Of a DNA stretch of 64,000 bases, positions 7,789 to 15,438 are shown in pieces. Position numbers and translations under genes: made by a program. Under the pieces are notes generated by a model. The model saw only the letters and a list, made by a program, of their open reading frames with translations, was not told the DNA's origin and did no database searches. The stretch is from NCBI GenBank assembly GCA_017461425.1, contig JAFTXY010000007.1, positions 1 to 64,000 on the forward strand. The letters run 5' to 3'. The stretch is from Candidatus Gastranaerophilales bacterium. GTDB taxonomy: Bacteria; Cyanobacteriota; Vampirovibrionia; Gastranaerophilales; Gastranaerophilaceae. The stretch's first letter is position 1, and each line of letters starts with the position of its first letter.

Positions 7789-7817
7789 TTGATTATTTAT
7801 GTACAATCGTACATAAT
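7789..7817 (+). promoter_or_regulatory. SOS promoter with palindromic LexA-type operator
   Basis: TTGATT (7789-7794), a 17-nt spacer and CATAAT (7812-7817) form the promoter. Within it lies a perfect palindrome, TTATGTAC-AATC-GTACATAA (7797-7816), whose core GTAC-N4-GTAC resembles the cyanobacterial LexA box (RGTACNNNDGTWCB) rather than the Gram-positive GAAC-N4-GTTC box. The -10 ends 6 nt before the ATG, so the transcript should start at or next to the start codon. Autoregulation by the encoded repressor is the likely meaning. Confidence 0.75.
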
Positions 7818-7823
7818 ATAAAT

Positions 7824-8408
7824 ATGGATATAAATTTAACACAAAAACAGCAGGAGTTCTTTGACAAATTGCAATTGCTTTATCAAAATAGAGCACTAGC
7901 AAGTTATGAAAAAATTAAAAAAGAGCTTGGCTATAAATCAAAAAATTCTATTAAACAATATGTTGAAGCTCTAAAAAAAGAAAATTTCATTTTAAATATA
8001 GATGATAATTTATATATAAATCCTGATAAATTTGGCGCAAAATTGGTTTCAAGTTATGTAAAAGCTGGCTTTGCATCAATTATGGACGATAAAATCGAAA
8101 AAAGAATATCCATGGATGATATTTTAAATATTAATTCCCCCTCCACGTATGTTTTCAAGGTGTCAGGAGATTCTATGTGCGAGGTTGGAATATTGGATGG
8201 CGATTATGTAATAATCAAAAAAACTCCTAATGCAAATATTAATGATATCGTTTTAGCTATTGTTGATAATGAATTTACTTTGAAAACCTATAAAAGGGAT
8301 AATTTGGGAGCATATTTGAAACCAGAAAATTCTTCTTATCCAATAATTCGCCCTATTAACAGTTTAACAATTTTTGGTGTTGCTGTTGGAATTACAAGGA
8401 AGTTTTAA
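7824..8408 (+). CDS. lexA: LexA-like SOS repressor / S24 self-cleaving protease
   Basis: A 194-aa protein with an N-terminal winged-helix domain (about 1-65) and a C-terminal S24 peptidase domain. The autocleavage bond is probably Ala81-Gly82 in VKAGFAS. The catalytic dyad is Ser117 (GDSMCEVGILDGD) and Lys154 (FTLKTYK). On RecA-ssDNA binding such proteins cut themselves and release their operators. It is the first gene of an operon with umuC, whose ATG directly follows its stop. This makes it either the cell's LexA or a LexA-type UmuD; the DNA-binding domain and the palindrome in its own promoter favour a true repressor. Confidence 0.85.
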   Translation: MDINLTQKQQEFFDKLQLLYQNRALASYEKIKKELGYKSKNSIKQYVEALKKENFILNIDDNLYINPDKFGAKLVSSYVKAGFASIMDDKIEKRISMDDILNINSPSTYVFKVSGDSMCEVGILDGDYVIIKKTPNANINDIVLAIVDNEFTLKTYKRDNLGAYLKPENSSYPIIRPINSLTIFGVAVGITRKF

Positions 8409-9581
8409 ATGAAAAAAGTTATAGCATTGGTTGATTGTAATAATTTTTTTGTTTCTTGTGAAAGGCTTTTAAAACCCGAATTAATCGGAAAGCCAGTATG
8501 CGTTTTATCAAATAATGATGGTTGTGTTGTTTCTCGTTCTAATGAAGCAAAAAGACTCGGAGTTCAAATGGGAGCGCCGTATTTTATTGCGAAAAATCAA
8601 TTCAAAAATGTGACATTTTTATCAGGAAATTTAACTTATTATTGTGAAATATCAAAAAGAGTTATGGATAAGCTTTTTGATTTTACGCCTGATATTGAAG
8701 TTTATTCGATTGATGAAGCTTTTTTAGATTTAACGGGTTTAAGAAAAACTTTTAATTGTCAGTATGAAGAAATTATTGAGCGTATTGTTAGAGAAGTTAA
8801 AGAAGAAGTTGGAATTGATGTTTCAGTTGGGTTATCTTATTCAAAAGTTTTAGCGAAACTTGCAAATGATAAAGCTAAAAATCTACAAAAAAATAATATT
8901 GATAAAAAAACATATAAAATTGGCTATAAACAAATTCAAAATGAATTGAAAAATACTTTAATATCTGATGTTTGGGGTGTTGGGAAAAATACAACAGCAT
9001 TATTAAAAAAATATTTAATTCAAACTTGTTTTGATTTTGTTTCGCAAGATGATATTTGGATAAAAAAGAATTTAGGAAAAATTGGACTAGATTTAAAACA
9101 GGAGTTATTGGGAAATTCAATTAATCCAGTTCAGATAGGTTCTGTTGCACCTAAGTCAATTTCTAGGAGTGAGAGTTTTAAGGAATTTCAAACCAATAAA
9201 AATTATATTCAAGAGCAATTAAATTCTCACATTCACAAAGTTTGCAAGAAATTAAGAAATGAAAATTTAGTTACATCTTGCATTTCTGTAATGCTTCGTA
9301 CAAAAGATTTTCAAGTTTTTAATATGAAAATAAATCTTATAAATCCAACAAATACGGAATTTGAATTGGTAAATATTTCAAAAGAAATTTTAGATAAAAT
9401 GTATCAAAAAAACGTTATTTATCGCTCAGTTGGTTTTTGTGCTATGAAATTAACAACATCTAAAAGTCAACAGATTTCAATTTTTGATACAGAAAAAACT
9501 TTAAAAAATCAAGAATTATCAAAATCTTGGGATAAGTTGGAAGAAAAATTTGGCAAGGGTATTATAAAACTAGGTGGCTAA
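8409..9581 (+). CDS. umuC: Y-family DNA polymerase, UmuC (Pol V catalytic subunit) type
   Basis: Error-prone translesion polymerase, 390 aa, slightly shorter than E. coli UmuC. The palm domain carries the catalytic carboxylates in DCNNFFVSCERL (about residues 9-20) and YSIDEAFLDL (about 98-107). SVGLSYSKVLAKLAND, the thumb helix-hairpin-helix region (DVWGVGKNTTALL) and the little finger (SISRSESFKEF) follow in order. Near the C-terminus, QQISIFD resembles a beta-clamp binding motif. It follows the LexA-like gene with zero spacing, so both are controlled by the same operator: a self-contained SOS mutagenesis unit. Confidence 0.92.
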   Translation: MKKVIALVDCNNFFVSCERLLKPELIGKPVCVLSNNDGCVVSRSNEAKRLGVQMGAPYFIAKNQFKNVTFLSGNLTYYCEISKRVMDKLFDFTPDIEVYSIDEAFLDLTGLRKTFNCQYEEIIERIVREVKEEVGIDVSVGLSYSKVLAKLANDKAKNLQKNNIDKKTYKIGYKQIQNELKNTLISDVWGVGKNTTALLKKYLIQTCFDFVSQDDIWIKKNLGKIGLDLKQELLGNSINPVQIGSVAPKSISRSESFKEFQTNKNYIQEQLNSHIHKVCKKLRNENLVTSCISVMLRTKDFQVFNMKINLINPTNTEFELVNISKEILDKMYQKNVIYRSVGFCAMKLTTSKSQQISIFDTEKTLKNQELSKSWDKLEEKFGKGIIKLGG

Positions 9582-9590
9582 TAAAATTAA

Positions 9591-9613
9591 AAGGTGGGAT
9601 TAAATCCCACCTT
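9591..9613 (-). terminator. Terminator between umuC and the convergent thioesterase
   Basis: AAGGTGGGATT-A-AATCCCACCTT is a perfect 11-bp inverted repeat. On the minus strand it is followed by TTAATTTTATT, so it mainly ends the thioesterase transcript, whose stop codon overlaps the stem. It may also act on umuC transcripts. Confidence 0.75.
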
Positions 9614-10007
9614 ACTGAACAATTTTTATTACCTGTTCAGGTAAACTCCTATATAGTTTTCCATCTTTGTGTACCGCTACAACTTTGACTATTGCATCGA
9701 TATACGTCTTGTTTGTTTTTTCATCTTTTATTATTTGATGAAAAGTTACGTAGAATTTTCCACATTCTTTTATTTTTGTTTCTATTAATATTTCGTCTTC
9801 TAATTTTGCTGATAATTTGTATTTAATATCAATTTCAGCAACAGGCAATACGATATCTTCTTTTTCAAGTTCAGATAACTTAAAACCGGCTTTTTCGCAT
9901 AATAATACTCGTCCCATTTCAAGCCATCTTAGATAGCTTCCATGCCATACAACACCATAAGCATCTGTGTCTTGGTAAAATACTTTTTGTGAAAAGGCAT
10001 GTTCCAT
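9612..10007 (-). CDS. Hotdog-fold acyl-CoA thioesterase, YbgC/FadM type
   Basis: A 131-aa single hotdog-fold protein of the YbgC/4-hydroxybenzoyl-CoA thioesterase family, which hydrolyses acyl-CoA or acyl-ACP thioesters. The active-site region YQDTDAYGVVWHGSYLRWLE (about 11-30) has the catalytic Asp, the usual Tyr/Asp spacing and the WH-x-x-Y motif. It stands alone and divergent from queD. The minus-strand extended -10 TGCTAAAAT ends 6 nt before the ATG with no ribosome binding site, so the mRNA is probably leaderless. Substrate unknown. Confidence 0.85.
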   Translation of the reverse strand: MEHAFSQKVFYQDTDAYGVVWHGSYLRWLEMGRVLLCEKAGFKLSELEKEDIVLPVAEIDIKYKLSAKLEDEILIETKIKECGKFYVTFHQIIKDEKTNKTYIDAIVKVVAVHKDGKLYRSLPEQVIKIVQ

Positions 10008-10013
10008 AGGACT

Positions 10014-10062
10014 ATTTTAGCATAAACATACATATTTGAACTTTTTTATTTCATGTTAAAAT
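10014..10062. promoter_or_regulatory. Back-to-back promoters of thioesterase and queD
   Basis: For the minus strand, TGC-TAAAAT (10014-10022) is an extended -10 box 6 nt from the thioesterase ATG. For the plus strand, TTGAAC (10036-10041) and TAAAAT (10057-10062) are separated by 15 nt, with the -10 also ending 6 nt before the queD ATG. The short plus-strand spacer makes that call weaker. Neither gene has a Shine-Dalgarno sequence. Confidence 0.5.
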
Positions 10063-10068
10063 AAACTT

Positions 10069-10434
10069 ATGTTTGAAGTTAAAGTAGAAACAAGTTTTTC
10101 ATCGGCTCATCATTTGCTTAATTACAAAGGCAAATGCGAAAATATGCATGGGCATAACTGGAAAGTTGAGGTCACTGCTCGTGGAAATGAGCTTGATAAA
10201 TCAAATATTTTAATTGATTTTAAGGTATTAAAAAAATTAGTTAATGAAATTATGGACTATCTTGACCATAAGGATTTGAATGAGCTTGAAGATTTTAAAA
10301 ACGAAAGTCCAAGTTCTGAATTTATTGCGAAGTTTATTTACAAAAAAGCAAAAGAAACAATAAAAGAAATCTATCGTGTAGATGTTTGGGAAACCCCAAC
10401 ATCTCGTGCGAGTTATTTTGAATTAGAGGATTAA
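10069..10434 (+). CDS. queD: 6-carboxytetrahydropterin synthase (QueD)
   Basis: Pterin enzyme of the QueD/PTPS family, 121 aa, that converts dihydroneopterin triphosphate to 6-carboxytetrahydropterin, the substrate of QueE. Zinc-binding histidines are visible in FSSAHHL and in MHGHNW, with the catalytic cysteine in GKCENMHGHNW. DHKDLNEL and the C-terminal WETPTSRASYFE, including the conserved glutamate, complete the family pattern. It is followed one base after its stop by uppP, an unrelated gene probably in the same transcript. The queE partner is 8 kb away at 1939. Confidence 0.92.
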   Translation: MFEVKVETSFSSAHHLLNYKGKCENMHGHNWKVEVTARGNELDKSNILIDFKVLKKLVNEIMDYLDHKDLNELEDFKNESPSSEFIAKFIYKKAKETIKEIYRVDVWETPTSRASYFELED

Positions 10435-10435
10435 T

Positions 10436-11281
10436 ATGCATACCTTGCAAGCGATTATAACAGGCTCAATTCAAGGCTTGAGCGAATTTTTACCTATATC
10501 AAGCTCTGCTCATATCGTATTTTCAAACGAATTATATGGATTAATTACAAATACTGATATTTCTAACACACTTAATGAAGAAGAAGTTTTTTTTGATATT
10601 ATGGTGCATTTAGCAACGTTGTTTGCTGTTTTAATATATTTTTTCAATGATTTAAAAACTATAATTTTAGATTTTTTTAAATCTATTAAAACAAAAGAAT
10701 ATAAAAATGAAAATTTTAAATTAGTAAATTATATTGCCCTTTCCACAATAATAACAGGTGTTATTGGTTTAGTATTAAAAGAAAAAGTTGAAAATTTAAT
10801 TACAAACCCTCAAATTGTATGTATTTTATTGTTCATTACGGGAATAATTTTATTATTTAGTGAAAGAATGTATAAGGGAAATAAAAAAATAACCTTAAAA
10901 TCTGCAATTTTGATTTCTATCGCACAGGGTTTAGCAGTATTTCCTGGTTTTTCAAGAAGTGGCTTAACTATTGCAACTGGTTTATTTCAAGGGCTTGATA
11001 GAGTCCAGGCAGCAAGATTTTCTTTTTTGATGAGTATTCCTATAATACTTTTAGCTTCTTTGGTTTATCCAATAATCGAGCTTGATTTTTCTCAGATTAT
11101 GACATTTAATTTTAAAGCAATTATATGTGGCTTTATTGCTTCTTTCGTTGTTGGATATTTTTGTATTAAATACTTTATGCGCCTATTGGGCAAGTTAAGT
11201 TTAAGAAGCTTCGCATACTATTGCTTTGTGGCTTCGATTGTGATGTTTTTATTATTTCAATTCTTTTATCATCAACAATAA
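10436..11281 (+). CDS. uppP: Undecaprenyl-diphosphatase (UppP/BacA)
   Basis: Integral membrane phosphatase, 281 aa, that recycles undecaprenyl pyrophosphate to the monophosphate carrier for cell-wall and polysaccharide synthesis. Both active-site motifs are present: GLSEFLPISSSAH near the N-terminus and FPGFSRSGLTIATG in the second half, with several hydrophobic helices between. It starts 1 nt after the queD stop. The last 107 nt overlap the 3' end of the convergent 5'-nucleotidase gene. UppS, which makes the lipid, is at 22489. Confidence 0.93.
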   Translation: MHTLQAIITGSIQGLSEFLPISSSAHIVFSNELYGLITNTDISNTLNEEEVFFDIMVHLATLFAVLIYFFNDLKTIILDFFKSIKTKEYKNENFKLVNYIALSTIITGVIGLVLKEKVENLITNPQIVCILLFITGIILLFSERMYKGNKKITLKSAILISIAQGLAVFPGFSRSGLTIATGLFQGLDRVQAARFSFLMSIPIILLASLVYPIIELDFSQIMTFNFKAIICGFIASFVVGYFCIKYFMRLLGKLSLRSFAYYCFVASIVMFLLFQFFYHQQ

Positions 11282-12776
11282 CAAGGCTGTTTTTATTTTT
11301 CATTTTTGAAATATAGTCAACTGCGGTTTTGTCTTTGTCGAAGTTAAATTCTTGAGTAGGGAACTGTGGGAATAATTCAGGATATTCTCCGCCTTGTTGA
11401 GCTACAAATGAATCATAGACTGCACTGTATGTGATATTATCTGATGGATTGTTTATATCAATTGGAGTTTTTTTGCCTTTTTTATCTACAAAATTCATTT
11501 CTAGCAATTTACCGTTATCGGTGAATTTATATGTTAATCCGCTAACTAGCAATAAACCTGGTTCACCCTCTTGTGATGAATATGTTCTTTGTAATGATGC
11601 TTTTATTGCTTCCACTAATTGTTTTTGTGTAATTTTTGTTTTCAATAAGTTGTTTTTCATTGGGGCAGATTCAGATACATCTCTTTGTGTTAAAATGCCT
11701 TCTTGGGGCACTTTTCTAATATTTGCAGCATTCAACAGGGCAATATCTGTATTTAATTCATTTCGCATAGAATCAGCCATTAAATTTGCCCAAGCACTTG
11801 GAGCTATACGTCGATTTTTTGCCATTGGGTCAATTTCTGAAATTGTAGCGATTTGTGGAGATTCTCCAAGATTTTTTGTCTTAATAAATTCTACAACCGG
11901 GCTTTTTTTGCTTAAAGGGCTTTGTACTAATGAATTATTGACAGATTTTAATGTTCCATTTTGATTAAATTCGGCATTTAAAACCCCATAATATTTACCA
12001 TTTTCGCCTGCTTGCACAATTAAAACAGGCTCGTTTGATTTTGATAAAATTATATTTTCACCATGTTTTGCACCATTTACAACACTATGAGAATGTCCTC
12101 CTATGATAATATCTACACCATCAAGATTTTGTGCTAATTTTTTATCTGTTTCATAACCAACGTGTGATACTAGAATGATTTTATCAATGTTTTGTTTACG
12201 TAATTCATCTATCTCTTCTTGCAATTCTTCAACAGTATCTTCAAAATCTAAGACTTCGATGCCTTCTTGAACTTGTTTTTTGGTGCAAGTTTTAAAATCG
12301 ATTGGCATTGCGCCGATAAACCCATATCTAACACCATTTTGTTCTTTAATTGTTGATTTTCGAACAAATTCTTTCATTGGGTTATCGTCGTCTAATTCAA
12401 TGTTTGTTGCAATAAATTGGATTTTTTTGTCTTTTGCTGCTTGGTGAAACCCTTTGCTGCCAGCATCAATTTCATGGTTTCCAATAGCCGAAACATCAAC
12501 ACCCATCATGTTTTGCATTAAATCAAAAATAAAACCGTTCTTTTGGGCATCTGCTCCTGAGACATTGTCTCCGGCTGATAAAACAAAATTAACGGTATCC
12601 TTGTTGTGTTTTCTAAAATGTTTTGCACTCTCCATTATTCCTGCGATTTGGTCCGAGTTGCCGTGTGTATCGTTGTAATAATATATGCTCAGCTTCGCAG
12701 GGTTGAATGCCGTCGACCTTTGTTGTGTCGTTTGGCTTTTGAAGTTATTTATGCTGTATGAATTTACTCTTAGCAT
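11175..12776 (-). CDS. 5'-nucleotidase / 2',3'-cyclic phosphodiesterase family protein
   Basis: Two-domain UshA-type metallophosphoesterase, 533 aa. The N-terminal calcineurin-like domain has the dimetal motifs YYNDTHGN, SAGDNVSG, IGNHEIDAG, SHVGYETD and GGHSHS. The C-terminal nucleotide-binding domain contains NAANIRK and VSGLTYKF. Such enzymes usually work in the periplasm or at the cell wall, yet no hydrophobic signal peptide is seen; the N-terminus is a polar, Ser/Asn/Gln-rich stretch ending RSTAFNPAKLS. This recalls the SF-x-A N-termini elsewhere in the window. The C-terminal 35 residues are encoded opposite the uppP 3' end. Confidence 0.85.
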   Translation of the reverse strand: MLRVNSYSINNFKSQTTQQRSTAFNPAKLSIYYYNDTHGNSDQIAGIMESAKHFRKHNKDTVNFVLSAGDNVSGADAQKNGFIFDLMQNMMGVDVSAIGNHEIDAGSKGFHQAAKDKKIQFIATNIELDDDNPMKEFVRKSTIKEQNGVRYGFIGAMPIDFKTCTKKQVQEGIEVLDFEDTVEELQEEIDELRKQNIDKIILVSHVGYETDKKLAQNLDGVDIIIGGHSHSVVNGAKHGENIILSKSNEPVLIVQAGENGKYYGVLNAEFNQNGTLKSVNNSLVQSPLSKKSPVVEFIKTKNLGESPQIATISEIDPMAKNRRIAPSAWANLMADSMRNELNTDIALLNAANIRKVPQEGILTQRDVSESAPMKNNLLKTKITQKQLVEAIKASLQRTYSSQEGEPGLLLVSGLTYKFTDNGKLLEMNFVDKKGKKTPIDINNPSDNITYSAVYDSFVAQQGGEYPELFPQFPTQEFNFDKDKTAVDYISKMKNKNSLVIVDDKRIEIIKTSQSKPQSNSMRSFLNLTCPIGA

Positions 12777-12905
12777 ACTTCCATAAAACCTGTGAAGATT
12801 AAAAATTGCTCTAATATAAGATTATTAAATAATATATTAGGTTGATTTAATTATATCTTAATTTAATTATACTTGAAACATTAATATTGGGGAAGATGTT
12901 TTAAA

Positions 12906-13799
12906 ATGTCCGTAAATACAAAAAAAGTAAAAAAAGAATCCAAAAAAACAGCCTTAGAGGTTGTTAAACCGATTAAAACTAAACCATATAATGACATAGA
13001 TTTAAATAATTGGAAATTATATGAAAATGTTAAGACTGGCACTTGGTGGGAATTTCAATCAAGAGAAAAAAGAAACGGTCATAGTTATGATTATCATGGA
13101 AATTATATTCCGCAAATTGCCACTCAATTATTAGAAAGATATACAAAAAAAGGCGATATCGTTCTTGATTTGTTTTTTGGCTCCGGCACATCTGGAATTG
13201 AAGCAAAAAACATGGAAAGAAGATGTATTGGAGTTGAATTAAAACAAGAAATGGTTGATTATGTTAGCGAAAAATTCACTCCGAAAGAACTTGTTGTTGA
13301 TGTCAACATTATTCAGGGAGATAGTGCAAATCCTGATATTAAAAACAAAATTCAAGATAGATTAGAAATTATGGGGGCAAAATCTGCTCAATTGTTAATT
13401 TTGCATCCTCCATACGATGATATTATTAAGTTTTCCGATAAAAAAGAAGATTTATCAAATTGTGCAACAACAGAAGAATTTTATGAATTATTTAAACAAG
13501 TTGCAAAAAATGGTTATGATATGCTTGAGCAAAATCGTTTTGCCGCTCTAATTATAGGCGATAAATATGCAAATAGCAGATATATTTCATTAGGATTTGA
13601 ATGTCAAAGAAGAATGGAAGAGCTTGGTTTCGTAACCAAGGCTGTTATTGTAAAAAATATTACAGGTAATGAAAAAGCAAAAGGAAAAACCGCAAATCTT
13701 TGGAGATATAGAGCATTATCTGGCGGGTTCAATATTTTTGAACATGAATATATTATGATTTTTCAAAAAACTAAATTGAAAAAAATTAAAAATCTTTAA
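12906..13799 (+). CDS. Orphan DNA methyltransferase (N6-adenine/N4-cytosine type)
   Basis: Amino-methyltransferase of the N6_N4_Mtase type, 297 aa. A lysine-rich start is followed by GTWWEFQSREK. SAM motif I with its flank is DLFFGSGTSGIEAKN (about 88-102), with the GVEL acidic turn after it. The catalytic motif IV reads HPPYDD (about 167-172), where families normally have D, N or S before PPY. No restriction endonuclase or specificity gene lies nearby, so it is a solitary methylase or belongs to an unusual subgroup. GGGGAAG lies about 11 nt before the ATG. The target sequence is unknown. Confidence 0.8.
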   Translation: MSVNTKKVKKESKKTALEVVKPIKTKPYNDIDLNNWKLYENVKTGTWWEFQSREKRNGHSYDYHGNYIPQIATQLLERYTKKGDIVLDLFFGSGTSGIEAKNMERRCIGVELKQEMVDYVSEKFTPKELVVDVNIIQGDSANPDIKNKIQDRLEIMGAKSAQLLILHPPYDDIIKFSDKKEDLSNCATTEEFYELFKQVAKNGYDMLEQNRFAALIIGDKYANSRYISLGFECQRRMEELGFVTKAVIVKNITGNEKAKGKTANLWRYRALSGGFNIFEHEYIMIFQKTKLKKIKNL

Positions 13800-13823
13800 C
13801 ATAAAGGCAATATAGAGAAATAA

Positions 13824-13847
13824 AAGGGCTGCTATTTAGCAGCCTTT
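13824..13847. terminator. Bidirectional terminator
   Basis: GGCTGCTA/TAGCAGCC with flanking A-T pairs forms a stem of 8-11 bp. It is followed on the plus strand by TTTGCTTTT and on the minus strand by CTTTTATTTC. It sits between the convergent methyltransferase and MFS exporter genes. Confidence 0.8.
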
Positions 13848-13876
13848 GCTTTTCGAGCTTGCAGAATATGATAAAA

Positions 13877-15430
13877 TTAAGCTTTCTTTTTTTCTATACC
13901 TTTGATTAAAAATATCAAAGGTATTATTACAACACAAGCTATTGCACAAACTTCAAATGTATCTCTAAATGCACCCATATTTGCTTGTTGTAGCATTTGT
14001 TTATATAAAAGATTTTGTGACATATAGTTTGCATTGATGTTATCCATAAATTGTGAAAACATTCCTTGGTATGCCTGTAATCTTTGAGTGAAATTATCAT
14101 TTAGCATTGTCATATTATCAACAAGATAGGACTGATGTGCTTGTGCTTTTCTAGAGATTAATGTTGTAACAATTGATGTTCCAATTGCACCTCCAAGGTT
14201 TTTTAATAAGTTTTGCACACCTGATGCATTTGTCATTTGTGCTTGAGTAAGAGTTGCTGTTGATAATGTAATAATTGGAATCATACACATTGCCATACCT
14301 ATACCCATTATAAAGTTTGGAATTGCAATATTAACAGTTGCAATATGAAGATTTAAATTACAAAGCATAAATCCACTAAAGCTCAACAAAATAAGCCCAA
14401 TTACAACAAGGATTTTTTCGTTGATTTTACTTCCGATACTTCCTATGAAAAATATTGTCATCATTGCACCAACACCCCTTGGCATCATTGCAAGTCCTGA
14501 TAAATATGCATCATAACCCATTAAACCTTGTAAAAATTGTGGCAATATTGCTAGTGAAGCCAATAAAACACCCATCATAACAATTTGTACTATTGTTCCA
14601 AAGAAAAAGTTTCTATCTTTAAAAACAGATAAATTGATTAATGAATCTTTTTTCTTTGCTTGGGTTACAAAAAATAATGCTGCAAATAATATAGCAAAGA
14701 ATGTTAGCCAACATACCCAGGCAGAGCCAAACCAATCTGCATCATTTCCTTTGTCAAGAACAATTTGCATGCAAGTTAGCCAGCCAATAAGCAGGTAAAA
14801 ACCAGCAACATCCATTTTTACGTTTTTTTGCTTGCGTGCATATGGTGGGTCTTCTATTAGTTTTTTAGCTAAGCATACGCACAATATTCCAACGGGAATA
14901 TTAATAAAATATATGAAAGGCCAAGACCAATTGGTTGTTATCCAACCGCCTAAAACAGGTCCAATAATTGGAGCTATTACTACAACCATACCAAATAAAG
15001 CCATTGATTGTGCTCTTTTTTCAACAGGCCACATTTCAAGAGTGATTGATTGAGATAAAGGTAAAACAGCCCCGCCACCAAAACCTTGCAAAATTCTTGT
15101 TATAACCATCATGGGTAAACTATTTGCGATTCCACATAAAAATGAGGAAACGGTAAATAAAATTATGCTGAAAATGAAAAAGTTTTTTCTTCCCATTAAT
15201 TTGCAAAAGAAATCAACAGAAGGTATGACGATACCTGATGCAATCAGATAACTTGTTAAAACCCAAGTGCTTTCTTGTCTTGAGACAGAAAATGAACCTG
15301 CCATATAAGGTAGCGCCACGTTTGCAATTGTTTCATCTAATACAAACATGAAAGCTGCAAGCATTATAGGAATGCACACAATCCAAGGATTGTGACTTGG
15401 TTTCCATTCTTGAGTTTGTTCTTGTGTCAT
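13877..15430 (-). CDS. MFS drug exporter, DHA2 family (EmrB-like)
   Basis: Major facilitator of the 14-helix DHA2 family, 517 aa. Visible motifs are MFVLDETIANVALPYMAGSF (motif D1-like, helix 1), LTSYLIASGIVIP (helix 2) and the antiporter motif C region MVVVIAPIIGPVLGGWI (helix 5). The last genes of the arm are in the order MarR, HlyD-type adaptor, MFS, with 8 nt between adaptor and exporter. This matches EmrAB-type tripartite pumps that work with an outer-membrane TolC protein, here encoded divergently at 16990. It probably expels hydrophobic toxic compounds. Confidence 0.92.
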   Translation of the reverse strand: MTQEQTQEWKPSHNPWIVCIPIMLAAFMFVLDETIANVALPYMAGSFSVSRQESTWVLTSYLIASGIVIPSVDFFCKLMGRKNFFIFSIILFTVSSFLCGIANSLPMMVITRILQGFGGGAVLPLSQSITLEMWPVEKRAQSMALFGMVVVIAPIIGPVLGGWITTNWSWPFIYFINIPVGILCVCLAKKLIEDPPYARKQKNVKMDVAGFYLLIGWLTCMQIVLDKGNDADWFGSAWVCWLTFFAILFAALFFVTQAKKKDSLINLSVFKDRNFFFGTIVQIVMMGVLLASLAILPQFLQGLMGYDAYLSGLAMMPRGVGAMMTIFFIGSIGSKINEKILVVIGLILLSFSGFMLCNLNLHIATVNIAIPNFIMGIGMAMCMIPIITLSTATLTQAQMTNASGVQNLLKNLGGAIGTSIVTTLISRKAQAHQSYLVDNMTMLNDNFTQRLQAYQGMFSQFMDNINANYMSQNLLYKQMLQQANMGAFRDTFEVCAIACVVIIPLIFLIKGIEKKKA

Positions 15431-15438
15431 AATTTTGC

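Noticed and set aside
7797-7816. Gram-positive type LexA box (GAAC-N4-GTTC) before lexA
   Set aside because: The site core is GTAC-N4-GTAC, which does not match GAAC/GTTC; the cyanobacterial form fits better.
10008-10068. preQ1 riboswitch upstream of queD
   Set aside because: The 61-nt gap holds two promoters and is too short; no aptamer-like stem or C-rich loop is seen.
11431-11964. 177-aa plus-strand frame opposite the 5'-nucleotidase
   Set aside because: The nucleotidase motifs occupy the other strand; composition of this frame is a complement artefact.
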